DNA of 64,000 bases from Mycobacterium kiyosense (GTDB lineage Bacteria > Actinomycetota > Actinomycetes > Mycobacteriales > Mycobacteriaceae). The notes under the pieces are model-generated. The model was not told the origin of the DNA, did no database searches, and saw only the letters and a list, made by a program, of their open reading frames with translations. Position numbers and translations under genes: made by a program. Location: contig AP025179.1 of assembly GCA_021654635.1 (NCBI GenBank), positions 2,976,001-3,040,000 on the forward strand, read 5' to 3'. This document shows positions 1 through 8,363 of this stretch, one piece after another; position 1 is the stretch's first letter; the number at the start of each line of letters is the position of its first letter.

Positions 1-1560
<1,560 letters not shown>

Positions 1561-1576
1561 CAGCCGCGCAACTACC

Positions 1577-1622
1577 GCTACTGCGCTTGCCGGGGAAACC
1601 CGTCAAGCGCAGTAGCGCTTTT
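1577..1622 (+). terminator. intrinsic terminator after fbpB
   Basis: A perfect 13-bp inverted repeat, GCTACTGCGCTTG at 1577-1589 and CAAGCGCAGTAGC at 1604-1616, has a 14-nt loop and is followed by GCTTTT. It lies between fbpB and the convergent gene ending at 1632, so it may work in both directions. Confidence 0.8.
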
Positions 1623-1631
1623 CCGGGGTAG

Positions 1632-2198
1632 TCAGCGGCCGAACTGGTCGGTGACGTCGATCCACGCCGTGGCGTCGCCGCGATGGTCGGTCATGTTGCG
1701 GCACTCTCCGTAGAGGCGCAGCACGCCCAGGCCCGGATCGTCGTCGTGGCGGTAGATGATCACGGTCACGGTGTTCTTGGTGAGGGTCCTGCCGAAGGCG
1801 TGATTGGCCGGCGGCAGCCCCTCGATCCAACCGTCGGAGGTCAGTTGAGCCGCGACGCCCGGCAGGTAGGTGTCGGCGCGGGTGTCAGCGGGCAGCGTGA
1901 AGGTCAGGTAGACAGCGCCTTGGTACGGCGCGCTGTCGCGGTCCCGGCAGGACATGAGTAGATAGCCGGCGCTCGTCGGGTGCAGGCGGGCGACGGCGAC
2001 GATGTTCTTGGCGGCGTCGACGGCTTGGTCGCGGCTCTGTTGGTCGGTGGCGGGGTGGTCCGGTGCGTGGATCGCGTCGGCCGGAGTGGAGTGGAGTTGG
2101 TCCAGGGCCAGAAATGCCCCACCCAGGACCAGCGAGATCGCCAGCGAGGCCGCGATCAGCAGCCTGGTTTGGCGGGTGCGCAGCCAATCGGTCCGCAT
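1632..2198 (-). CDS. hypothetical membrane-anchored secreted protein
   Basis: Not recognised. The 188-residue product starts MRTDWLRTRQTR, followed by one hydrophobic helix (about residues 12-32: LLIAASLAISLVLGGAFLAL), then an exported soluble domain with two cysteines (one in SCRDRD, one in YGECRN). It is therefore probably a signal-anchored protein outside the membrane. An upstream ATG at 2276 would overlap the start of the divergent gene at 2266. The ATG at 2198 (or the GTG directly before it) has GAAGAATGGGG just upstream and is preferred. It is convergent with fbpB and has no obvious functional link to its neighbours. Confidence 0.65.
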   Translation of the reverse strand: MRTDWLRTRQTRLLIAASLAISLVLGGAFLALDQLHSTPADAIHAPDHPATDQQSRDQAVDAAKNIVAVARLHPTSAGYLLMSCRDRDSAPYQGAVYLTFTLPADTRADTYLPGVAAQLTSDGWIEGLPPANHAFGRTLTKNTVTVIIYRHDDDPGLGVLRLYGECRNMTDHRGDATAWIDVTDQFGR

Positions 2199-2265
2199 CA
2201 CCCCATTCTTCGTCACTGCCCGCAACGCTATGTCAATCGCCGGTCGGCTTCGCATAGCGTGAGCT

Positions 2266-2724
2266 ATGGCAACCACGGCTCACACGTCCTCCATTCCCGC
2301 TTCTCGCAAGGTCCGCTGCGGGGTCTACGGCGCTATCGCCGTCGCCGCGCTGGTGGCTACCTGGAGTCAAATGATCGACTATTTCGGCGAAACCGCTCGG
2401 CTGTCTGATTACTGGCCCGACCTCCAGGTCACTCCGGCCTCCCGAACGATGACGGCGGACGCCGTGATGCTCGCGCTGGCGGCAGTGGTGCTGATGGTGG
2501 TCGAGGCCCGAAGGCACGGTGTCAAATATGTCTGGCTCTACGTTGCGGGTGGGTTCGCCACCGCGATAAGTGTGGCGTTCCCGTTGTTTCTGATCGCACG
2601 GGAGCTGCGGATGGGTGCCTCTGATACCAGCGATACGCCCCGTCCCGGAATCGTCGACACGATCCTGTTGGCAGTCGTTGCCGGAGCGACGGCAATCTGG
2701 ACCGTCTGGCTGGACCTGGGGTGA
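2266..2724 (+). CDS. DUF2834-type four-helix membrane protein
   Basis: Small integral membrane protein of 152 residues with about four transmembrane helices (roughly 20-36, 65-81, 88-108 and 129-148). The pattern of conserved Trp, Tyr and Asp residues in the first half (WSQMIDYFGET) is that of the DUF2834 family. No biochemical role is known. It ends 4 bp before the chorismate mutase start, so the two are probably co-transcribed. It is divergent from the gene ending at 2198 across 67 bp that must hold both promoters. Family assignment is from memory of the pattern and is moderately sure. Confidence 0.65.
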   Translation: MATTAHTSSIPASRKVRCGVYGAIAVAALVATWSQMIDYFGETARLSDYWPDLQVTPASRTMTADAVMLALAAVVLMVVEARRHGVKYVWLYVAGGFATAISVAFPLFLIARELRMGASDTSDTPRPGIVDTILLAVVAGATAIWTVWLDLG

Positions 2725-2728
2725 GCAA

Positions 2729-3295
2729 GTGAGAGTCCGTCTGGCGATGCTGGCCCTGACCGTCGCCGCCGTGTCGGCGCCGCCGGCGCGGGCCGAGCCT
2801 GGCGGGCCGCTGCTGTCGCTGGTCGATGCGGCCGCCGAGCGGCTACAGGTCGCCGAACCGGTGGCCTCCTACAAGTGGCGCACGCACGGTGCGGTCGAGG
2901 ATCCGGCCCGCGTCCGGCAGGAACTCGCCACCCTGCGGGAGGACGCCGCAGCCGCGCAGATCGACCCGGATTACGTCGCCACCGTCTTCACCGACCAGAT
3001 CGGCGCTACCGAGGCCATCGAGTACAGCCGGTTCGCCGAATGGAAACTCGATCCGGCGACGGTGCCACCGGCGCCGCCGGACCTGACCACTGCCCGGACT
3101 GTGATCGATGACCTGAACACTAAGATTTTGTCTCACATATCTCTCAACTGGAGTTTGCTGCACTCCCCTGCATGCACGGCCGAGCTGGCCGCCGCCAGCG
3201 CCGAGTCAATCCGTCGGCGCCGCTTCGACGACCTCTATCGACGTGCTCTGACCGCCGCCACCCGGTCCTACTGCCAGGTCGCTGCGCAAGCCTGA
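2729..3295 (+). CDS. secreted chorismate mutase, AroQ gamma class (Rv1885c type)
   Basis: Converts chorismate to prephenate outside the cytoplasm; the 188-residue protein has a signal peptide (residues 1-22, ending ARA). The sequence is close to the secreted M. tuberculosis enzyme. All six active-site residues known there align: Arg38, Lys49 (in SYKWR), Arg61, Thr94, Glu98 (in ATEAIEYSRF) and Arg123. The GTG at 2729 was chosen because it follows GGGGTGAG and gives a clean signal peptide; in-frame sequence further upstream overlaps the DUF2834 gene. It sits before rpfC, as in M. tuberculosis. The physiological purpose of exporting this activity is unknown. Confidence 0.92.
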   Translation: MRVRLAMLALTVAAVSAPPARAEPGGPLLSLVDAAAERLQVAEPVASYKWRTHGAVEDPARVRQELATLREDAAAAQIDPDYVATVFTDQIGATEAIEYSRFAEWKLDPATVPPAPPDLTTARTVIDDLNTKILSHISLNWSLLHSPACTAELAAASAESIRRRRFDDLYRRALTAATRSYCQVAAQA

Positions 3296-3402
3296 TCAAC
3301 CCACCCGGTCGACGTTTGCGCCAATCTCAATGTGATGGATAACTGATCTCATAATTTTCTCCGGCGGGTAACGGATTGAACACGCCCGGCGAAATGCCGG
3401 TC

Positions 3403-3816
3403 ATGACGCACATCACGAAGCCCCCCCTCAAGGCGGTCCTTGCCGCGGGTTTCTGCGCGGCGTGGATGTCGCTGGGAACCGCGGTGGCCAACGCCGACTC
3501 CATGAACTGGGATGCCGTCGCGCAATGCGAGTCCGGTGGCAACTGGGCAGCCAACACCGGCAACGGCGCCTACGGCGGACTCCAATTCAAGCAAGCGACG
3601 TGGGAGGAATACGGAGGCGTGGGAAACCCGGCGCAGGCCTCTAAGCAGCAACAAATTGCGGTCGCCAACCGGGTCCTGGCCAGCCAGGGTCCGGGCGCCT
3701 GGCCGAAGTGCTCCCGCGCGAGCGGCGCAACGCCGGGCAATACGGGAGTACCCAACCCGGGGCTGCAGCTGCAGCAGACGCTGACTTCGATCATCGGGAT
3801 TTTCACACCCAGATAA
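3403..3816 (+). CDS. rpfC: resuscitation-promoting factor RpfC
   Basis: Secreted muralytic enzyme of the Rpf family that cleaves peptidoglycan and promotes regrowth of dormant cells. The product is 137 residues from the ATG at 3403. A signal peptide (1-31, ending VANA) precedes the lysozyme-like Rpf domain (about 34-108) with catalytic Glu43 in [11 protein letters not shown]. Cys42 and the Cys of WPKC form the usual disulfide. The short tail after the domain is typical of RpfC, which lacks the LysM or G5 modules of other Rpfs. Alternative in-frame starts are ATG 3394 and TTG 3376; 3403 aligns best with the MTRIAKP start region of the M. tuberculosis protein. Confidence 0.93.
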   Translation: MTHITKPPLKAVLAAGFCAAWMSLGTAVANADSMNWDAVAQCESGGNWAANTGNGAYGGLQFKQATWEEYGGVGNPAQASKQQQIAVANRVLASQGPGAWPKCSRASGATPGNTGVPNPGLQLQQTLTSIIGIFTPR

Positions 3817-3870
3817 TGAATATCGGGGGTTAGCCTCGTTTCGTTACATGCGACGTGATTGGATCCTGCT

Positions 3871-4326
3871 ATGGAGGGTTCAGCAACGGTTCATATGTCC
3901 GCCCCGGCCGACAAGATCTGGGAATTAATTGCCGATATCAGAAATACCGGACGTTTCTCACCGGAGACCTTCGAAGCCGAGTGGTTGGACGGGGCGACCG
4001 GCCCCGAACTCGGCGCGCGGTTCCGTGGCCACGTCCGGCGCAACGAGATCGGCCCGGTCTACTGGACCACTTGCGAGGTGACGGCGTGCGAACCCGGCCG
4101 CGAGTTCGGGTTTGCTGTACTGGTCGGGAACCGAGCGGTGAACAACTGGCACTACCGACTGGTGCCAGCCGGAGACGGCACGGACGTGACCGAGTCATTT
4201 CGGCTCACGCCGTCCCCGCTCAACCGCGTCTACCTGGTGTTGGGTGGCTTCCTACGGAAACGTCGCAATATAAGAGACATGACGAAGACGCTGCAGCGCA
4301 TCAAAGATGTAGTTGAAGCAGGCTGA
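3871..4326 (+). CDS. SRPBCC (polyketide cyclase/dehydrase-like) protein, Rv1883c type
   Basis: START/Bet v1-fold protein of 151 residues, beginning MEGSATVHMSAPADKIWELIADI. This is the classic N-terminal strand and helix of SRPBCC proteins, which bind hydrophobic ligands in a deep pocket. No catalytic residue is evident and the ligand is unknown. ATG at 3871 is preferred to the in-frame TTG at 3859. It lies 21 bp before an SDR gene in the conserved block rpfC - SRPBCC - SDR - lppE - cyp140, suggesting work on a shared lipid-like substrate; this is inference from context only. Confidence 0.85.
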   Translation: MEGSATVHMSAPADKIWELIADIRNTGRFSPETFEAEWLDGATGPELGARFRGHVRRNEIGPVYWTTCEVTACEPGREFGFAVLVGNRAVNNWHYRLVPAGDGTDVTESFRLTPSPLNRVYLVLGGFLRKRRNIRDMTKTLQRIKDVVEAG

Positions 4327-4347
4327 GGGGCGGCGGAGACCAGCTCG

Positions 4348-5202
4348 ATGAAAAGCGTATTCATCACCGGCGCGGGCAGTGGGATGGGCCGCGAAGGCGT
4401 GAAGCTGTTCCATGCCCGGGGCTGGCGCGTCGGCGCGGTGGACCGCAACGACGACGGCCTGGCCGCCCTGAGCCTCGAATTGGGGCCGGGACTGTGGACT
4501 CGGGTCGTCGACGTGACGGACAAATCCGCCCTCGATGCGGCGTTGGCCGATTTCTGCGCCGGGAACGCCGGCGGCGGACTCGACATGATGTGGAACAACG
4601 CGGGGATCGGCGAAGGCGGCTGGTTCGAGGACGTGCCCTACGAGGCTGCCATGCGCGTCGTCGACGTGAACTTCAAGGCAGTGCTGACGGGGGCCTACGG
4701 GGCACTCCCCTACCTGAAGAAGTCTCCGGGCAGCCTGATGTTCTCGACGTCGTCCTCGTCGGGGACCTACGGCCTGCCGCGCATCGCCGTCTACTCGGCG
4801 ACCAAACACGCGGTCAAGGGGCTGACCGAGGCGCTGAGCGTGGAATGGCAGCGGCACGGCGTTCGAGTTGCCGACGTGCTGCCCGGGTTGATCGACACCG
4901 CGATTCTCACGTCCACGCCCCAGCATTCCGGCGGCGCCTCCGCAGACGAACCCGGCGACGCGCCGGCGCAACTGACCCGCGACGAGCTTCGTGCTACCGC
5001 GCCGAAGCGGGGTATGTTCCGGCTGATGCCTGCGTCCAGCGTCGCCGAGGTGGCCTGGCGGGCCTATCATCATCCGCGCCGGCTGCATTGGTATGTGCCG
5101 GGCAGCATCGTCTGGATCGACCGACTCAAGGGCATCAGCCCGGAACTGGTTCGAGGTCTGATCCGCAAAGCGCTGCCGCGGCTGGATCCGCAGCGGCAAT
5201 AA
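4348..5202 (+). CDS. short-chain dehydrogenase/reductase (Rv1882c type)
   Basis: NAD(P)-dependent oxidoreductase of the classical SDR family, 284 residues. Visible motifs are TGAGSGMG (cofactor binding, residues 7-14), WNNAG (strand beta-4), the catalytic serine in STSSSSGTYG, and YSATK carrying the catalytic Tyr and Lys. The substrate is unknown. GGCGGAG lies about 11 bases before the ATG. The stop codon overlaps an ATG in the TAATG arrangement, but lppE more likely starts 48 bp further on. Confidence 0.88.
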   Translation: MKSVFITGAGSGMGREGVKLFHARGWRVGAVDRNDDGLAALSLELGPGLWTRVVDVTDKSALDAALADFCAGNAGGGLDMMWNNAGIGEGGWFEDVPYEAAMRVVDVNFKAVLTGAYGALPYLKKSPGSLMFSTSSSSGTYGLPRIAVYSATKHAVKGLTEALSVEWQRHGVRVADVLPGLIDTAILTSTPQHSGGASADEPGDAPAQLTRDELRATAPKRGMFRLMPASSVAEVAWRAYHHPRRLHWYVPGSIVWIDRLKGISPELVRGLIRKALPRLDPQRQ

Positions 5203-5249
5203 TGTCTTCTGCCGCGGTGCGGCGTTCAGTTCCGACGCGGAGGTGGCTG

Positions 5250-5672
5250 GTGCAGAACCGATTGGTCACGATGGCGGCACTCGCCGTGGCTGTTGCCGGC
5301 GCCGTCTCCGGCTGCGCCGACTCCCAGACGGTGCCCCGCAAGGCCGCACACGTGACCATCGACGGAAGCACCCACGCCGCGCGCCCGCCGGCGTGCAGCC
5401 AGATCCAGGGCTACCGGACCATCGACATCCGCGATCGCGATGGCCAGATCCAGGCGGTGGTGCTGATGAGCGGCGACCGGGTGATGCCCCAGTTCGTCAA
5501 GATCCGCAATGTCGACGGTTTCACCGGCAGCTACTACGAGGGCGGCGTCGGCGATGCGCACGTCGACCTCGCCAAGAACACCTACACCATTTCCGGCAGC
5601 GCGTCCGGGATCAACAGCGCCAACCCCGACAAGGTGGTGACGACCGATTTCAAGATCAGCGCCGAGTGCTGA
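5250..5672 (+). CDS. lppE: lipoprotein LppE
   Basis: Cell-wall lipoprotein of the LpqH (19-kDa antigen)-like family, 140 residues. It has a lipoprotein signal peptide with lipobox VSGC, then a domain with the conserved segments DSQTVPRKAAHVTIDG, GYRTIDIRD, FVKIRNVDGF and a C-terminal Cys. The GTG at 5250 is preceded by GGAGGTGG at ideal spacing and matches the M. tuberculosis LppE start. The ATG at 5202, overlapping the SDR stop, would add 16 arginine-rich residues before the signal peptide. Function is unknown; the position between the SDR and cyp140 is conserved. Confidence 0.9.
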   Translation: MQNRLVTMAALAVAVAGAVSGCADSQTVPRKAAHVTIDGSTHAARPPACSQIQGYRTIDIRDRDGQIQAVVLMSGDRVMPQFVKIRNVDGFTGSYYEGGVGDAHVDLAKNTYTISGSASGINSANPDKVVTTDFKISAEC

Positions 5673-5720
5673 AGTGCCGCCTAGGCTGGGCGGGAACACA
5701 CTCGGATCATTGGAGCAACG

Positions 5721-7037
5721 GTGAAGGCCAGACTGCACTGGTTGGCAATGCACGGCGTGGTCCGCGGGGTCGCCATGTACGGCGCCCGGCGCGGCGACTT
5801 GCAGGCACGGTTGATCGCCGACCCGGCGGTGTTCGACGACCCGGTGCCCTACTACGACGAAATCCGCAGCCGCGGTCTGTTGCTGCGCACCCGCGCGGGC
5901 TACCTGACCGTCGACCATCGCCTCTGCCACGATCTGCTGCGATCGGACGACTTCCACGTCGTCTCGTTCGGGGACAGTCTGCCGCCACCGTTGCGCTGGC
6001 TTGAGAACCGCACCCGCGACCACCTTCTGCATCCGGTGCGGCCGCCGTCGCTGCTGGCCGTCGAACCGCCGGATCATACCCGCTACCGCAAGACGGTTTC
6101 GGCGGTGTTCACCTCCCGGGCGGTGGCCGCGTTGCGCGACGGGGTGGAGCGGACCGCGACGGGGCTGTTGGATCAGCTCGCCGACGCGTCCGGCGCCGTG
6201 GACGTCGTGGGGCGGTATTGCTCGCAGCTGCCCATCACCGTGATCAGCGACATCCTGGGCGTGCCGGAGTACGACCGCCGTCGCGTGCTGGAGTTCGGCG
6301 AATTGGCCGCGCCCAGTTTGGATATCGGCCTGCCCTGGCAGCAGTATCAGCGGGTGCAGCGCGGCATTGCCGGCTTCAACGCATGGTTGGTGCAGCACCT
6401 GGAGAAACTGCGGCATGCCCCCGGCGAAGACCTGATGAGTCAGTTGATCCGCACCGCCGAAAGCGGCAGCGCGGACACTCATCTCGACGAAACCGAGTTG
6501 CAGGCGGTGGCCGGGCTGGTGCTGGTGGCCGGTTTCGAGACCACGGTGAACTTGCTGGGCAACGGAATTCGGCTGCTGTTGGACCACCCGGAGCAGTTGG
6601 CGAGGCTGCGTGCGCGCCCGGAGTTGTGGCCCAACGCGGTCGAGGAGATCTTGCGGCTGGACTCACCGGTTCAGCTGACCGCGCGGGTGGCCCGCCGGGA
6701 CATCGAGCTCGCGGGCCGGCAGGTTCAGCGCGGCGACGTGGTGCTGGTCTACCTGGCGGCCGCCAACCGCGACCCGTCGGTATTCGCCGATCCGCACCGC
6801 TTCGACATCGAACGCGCCAATGCGGGAAAGCATCTCGCGTTCTCCACCGGGCGCCATTTCTGTCTGGGAGCGGCACTTGCCCGCGCTGAGGGCGAGGTCG
6901 GGTTACGCACCTTCTTCGATCGCTTCCCCGACGCGACCGCGGCCGGGTCGGGGACCCGGCGCAGCACCCGGGTGTTGCGCGGCTGGTCGACGCTGCCGGT
7001 GACCCTGCGACCGGCGAACTCTTTGGTCTCGTCGTAG
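5721..7037 (+). CDS. cyp140: cytochrome P450, CYP140 family
   Basis: Haem-thiolate monooxygenase of 438 residues. The haem-binding loop FSTGRHFCLG places the axial cysteine at about residue 381. The I-helix oxygen-activation motif is AGFETT, and the K-helix ExxR is EEILR. Like bacterial P450s it lacks a membrane anchor and would take electrons from a ferredoxin. The natural substrate is not known for CYP140. The GTG start follows GGAGCAACG. It closes the run rpfC to cyp140 found in the same order in M. tuberculosis (Rv1884c to Rv1880c). Confidence 0.93.
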   Translation: MKARLHWLAMHGVVRGVAMYGARRGDLQARLIADPAVFDDPVPYYDEIRSRGLLLRTRAGYLTVDHRLCHDLLRSDDFHVVSFGDSLPPPLRWLENRTRDHLLHPVRPPSLLAVEPPDHTRYRKTVSAVFTSRAVAALRDGVERTATGLLDQLADASGAVDVVGRYCSQLPITVISDILGVPEYDRRRVLEFGELAAPSLDIGLPWQQYQRVQRGIAGFNAWLVQHLEKLRHAPGEDLMSQLIRTAESGSADTHLDETELQAVAGLVLVAGFETTVNLLGNGIRLLLDHPEQLARLRARPELWPNAVEEILRLDSPVQLTARVARRDIELAGRQVQRGDVVLVYLAAANRDPSVFADPHRFDIERANAGKHLAFSTGRHFCLGAALARAEGEVGLRTFFDRFPDATAAGSGTRRSTRVLRGWSTLPVTLRPANSLVSS

Positions 7038-7137
7038 CTTCGGCGAACGCGTCCGCCCCGGTGTCGGCCGAGCCGCTCGACGGCGCGCCGCCCAGCTGTG
7101 GTTGACACTGGTCCGCTGGCCCGGTTTATTGACCCCC

Positions 7138-7608
7138 ATGACAGAAGTCTCCGCGCCGACAGCGCCCCGTTCCGAAACAGACGTCGTCACCGGAATGTGG
7201 CAGGCACTGTCCCGACGCGACTGGGACGCGATCGAGACGTTCCTGTCCGACGACTGCCTTTACGTCGACATGCCGATACCCGCGGCGTCGGCCCGTGGCC
7301 CGCGGGACATCGTGACGCGGCTCAAGCTCGGCCTGGAAGACCTGGCGGGTTACCAGAACCACGACGGGGTGCTGGTGTCCAACGGCGAGGATGTCATCTA
7401 CGAGCACTCCGAGACGTGGACTTTCCCGAGCGGTGAGCAAGGTGTGCTGCGTTTTGTCACCGTGCACAAGGTGGTCGACGGCAAAATCGCCGTCTGGAAG
7501 GACTACTGGGATATGAACAGCCTGGTCGCCTTCGCGCCGCCGCAGCACTTCGAGAAGCTGGCCGGTGGCGACAACTCGTGGATCTTCGACGCGTCCGACT
7601 TGGTCTGA
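7138..7608 (+). CDS. NTF2-like / limonene-epoxide-hydrolase-type protein
   Basis: A 156-residue cone-barrel protein: an N-terminal helical part (TDVVTGMWQALSRRDWDAIETFLSDD), then beta strands with Tyr-Val-Asp, a charged HSETWTF strand and a final KDYWDM segment. Asp, Arg and Tyr positions resemble limonene-1,2-epoxide hydrolases and SnoaL cyclases, but I cannot confirm the catalytic triad, so it may be a non-enzymatic binder. ATG 7138 is preferred; an in-frame TTG at 7102 is possible, and neither has a strong ribosome-binding site. It converges on the triple-Phd gene. Confidence 0.7.
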   Translation: MTEVSAPTAPRSETDVVTGMWQALSRRDWDAIETFLSDDCLYVDMPIPAASARGPRDIVTRLKLGLEDLAGYQNHDGVLVSNGEDVIYEHSETWTFPSGEQGVLRFVTVHKVVDGKIAVWKDYWDMNSLVAFAPPQHFEKLAGGDNSWIFDASDLV

Positions 7609-7644
7609 CCGGGGCGGATCCGGGTCGCCGCCGGCGCGGCCTGG

Positions 7645-8112
7645 CTACGCCACCGACACGATGCGGGCGACGACCTTGCCGCCGCGGCTGACCTCGATAC
7701 TCTGGCCCGCGGCCACCTGGTCGAAGTAGCGTCCGGCGCGATTCCTGAGTTCGTGCAGCGCCACCCGTTGACCGGCAACCGCCGGGATCTCATGCTGCAG
7801 TGCGTCGCCGGCTGACACGATCTGCGCCAGGATCTTGCCGCCGCGAACGACGTACAGGGTCTCGCCGGAGGCCACGCGGTCGAAGCACTGCCCGGCCCGG
7901 GTCCGCAGTTCGTCCAGCCCGACCCAGCCGCCCCGGTCCGCTGCGGTGGCGGTTCGCGCCGGGATGGGAGCCACTCTGCGGTCGCCGACCGGGACGATCC
8001 GGGCCACCAGCTTGCCGCGGCGGATGACGTCGAACGTCTCGCCCGCCGTGACGCGCTCGAGGTAGGCGCACGCGTCACTGCGGAGTTGGCCCAGTCCGAT
8101 CACTTCCGGCAT
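7645..8112 (-). CDS. triple Phd/YefM antitoxin-like domain protein, no toxin partner
   Basis: A 155-residue protein made of three tandem copies of the Phd/YefM N-terminal DNA-binding fold at residues 4-42, 64-101 and 117-154. Each repeat follows LxxLRxxAxxYhxRVxxGExhxVxRxGKxhAxIV; compare VIRRGKLVARIV, VVRGGKILAQIV and VSRGGKVVARIV. Ordinary Phd antitoxins have one such domain plus a flexible toxin-binding tail. Here the tail is missing and no VapC, Doc or RelE-like gene lies on either side. GGAG sits 8 bases before the ATG. A near-consensus promoter with a TetR-type operator in its spacer lies just upstream (8172-8202). It is probably a regulator or DNA-binding protein co-controlled with the adjacent mce operon; no function is established. 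Confidence 0.85.
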   Translation of the reverse strand: MPEVIGLGQLRSDACAYLERVTAGETFDVIRRGKLVARIVPVGDRRVAPIPARTATAADRGGWVGLDELRTRAGQCFDRVASGETLYVVRGGKILAQIVSAGDALQHEIPAVAGQRVALHELRNRAGRYFDQVAAGQSIEVSRGGKVVARIVSVA

Positions 8113-8171
8113 TTTCGCTCCGATCCCGTGCGTCGATTGGACCTGCTCCGGGGGGCCCCGCCCTCCGGGCC

Positions 8172-8202
8172 ATTATATGACTGTACGTGCGGTCAGTGTC
8201 AA
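8172..8202 (-). promoter_or_regulatory. near-consensus sigma-A promoter of the triple-Phd gene
   Basis: Read on the minus strand: TTGACA (8202-8197), a 19-bp spacer, then TATAAT (8177-8172). Both hexamers are exact consensus, unusual in mycobacteria, where -35 boxes are poorly conserved. The spacer is slightly long (19 rather than 17), which would weaken the promoter and favour tight control. The spacer is almost entirely filled by the 16-bp palindrome at 8179-8194, so a bound repressor would block RNA polymerase directly. Confidence 0.75.
8179..8194. promoter_or_regulatory. TetR-type operator, copy 4 (triple-Phd promoter)
   Basis: GACTGTACGTGCGGTC matches the palindrome shared with 18353-18368, 18550-18565 and 19381-19396; consensus rACyGTACGwrCrGTC. 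It lies between the -35 and -10 boxes of the triple-Phd promoter, ten kilobases from the tetR gene. Confidence 0.75.
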
Positions 8203-8363
8203 AACCCGTCCGGGTGAAGTCCCGGCCGGATCAGCAATACGCCGCGACGACTTCGCCCATAGTGCAATCCCGTTATCGATCAACGTTTTTCGTCATCCGG
8301 GCGCAACCGGAGGTGCGAATCCATTTGGTGGACAGACTGACTCGACGACACACCGGTGGGAAA

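Larger units (their letters stand above)
8113..8363. other. intergenic region between mceF and the triple-Phd gene
   Basis: Contains the triple-Phd promoter and operator (8172-8202). The portion 8203-8363 shows no convincing gene, hairpin terminator or repeat. If the mceF frame is repaired, the true mceF stop moves to 8416 and this gap grows to about 300 bp. Confidence 0.6.

Noticed and set aside
3296..3402. Riboswitch upstream of rpfC
   Set aside because: The c-di-AMP riboswitch is known upstream of rpfA, not rpfC, and this 107-bp gap shows no comparable conserved fold.
7645..8112. Conventional toxin-antitoxin pair
   Set aside because: No toxin-like gene lies within several hundred bases on either side; neighbours are an NTF2-like protein and mceF.
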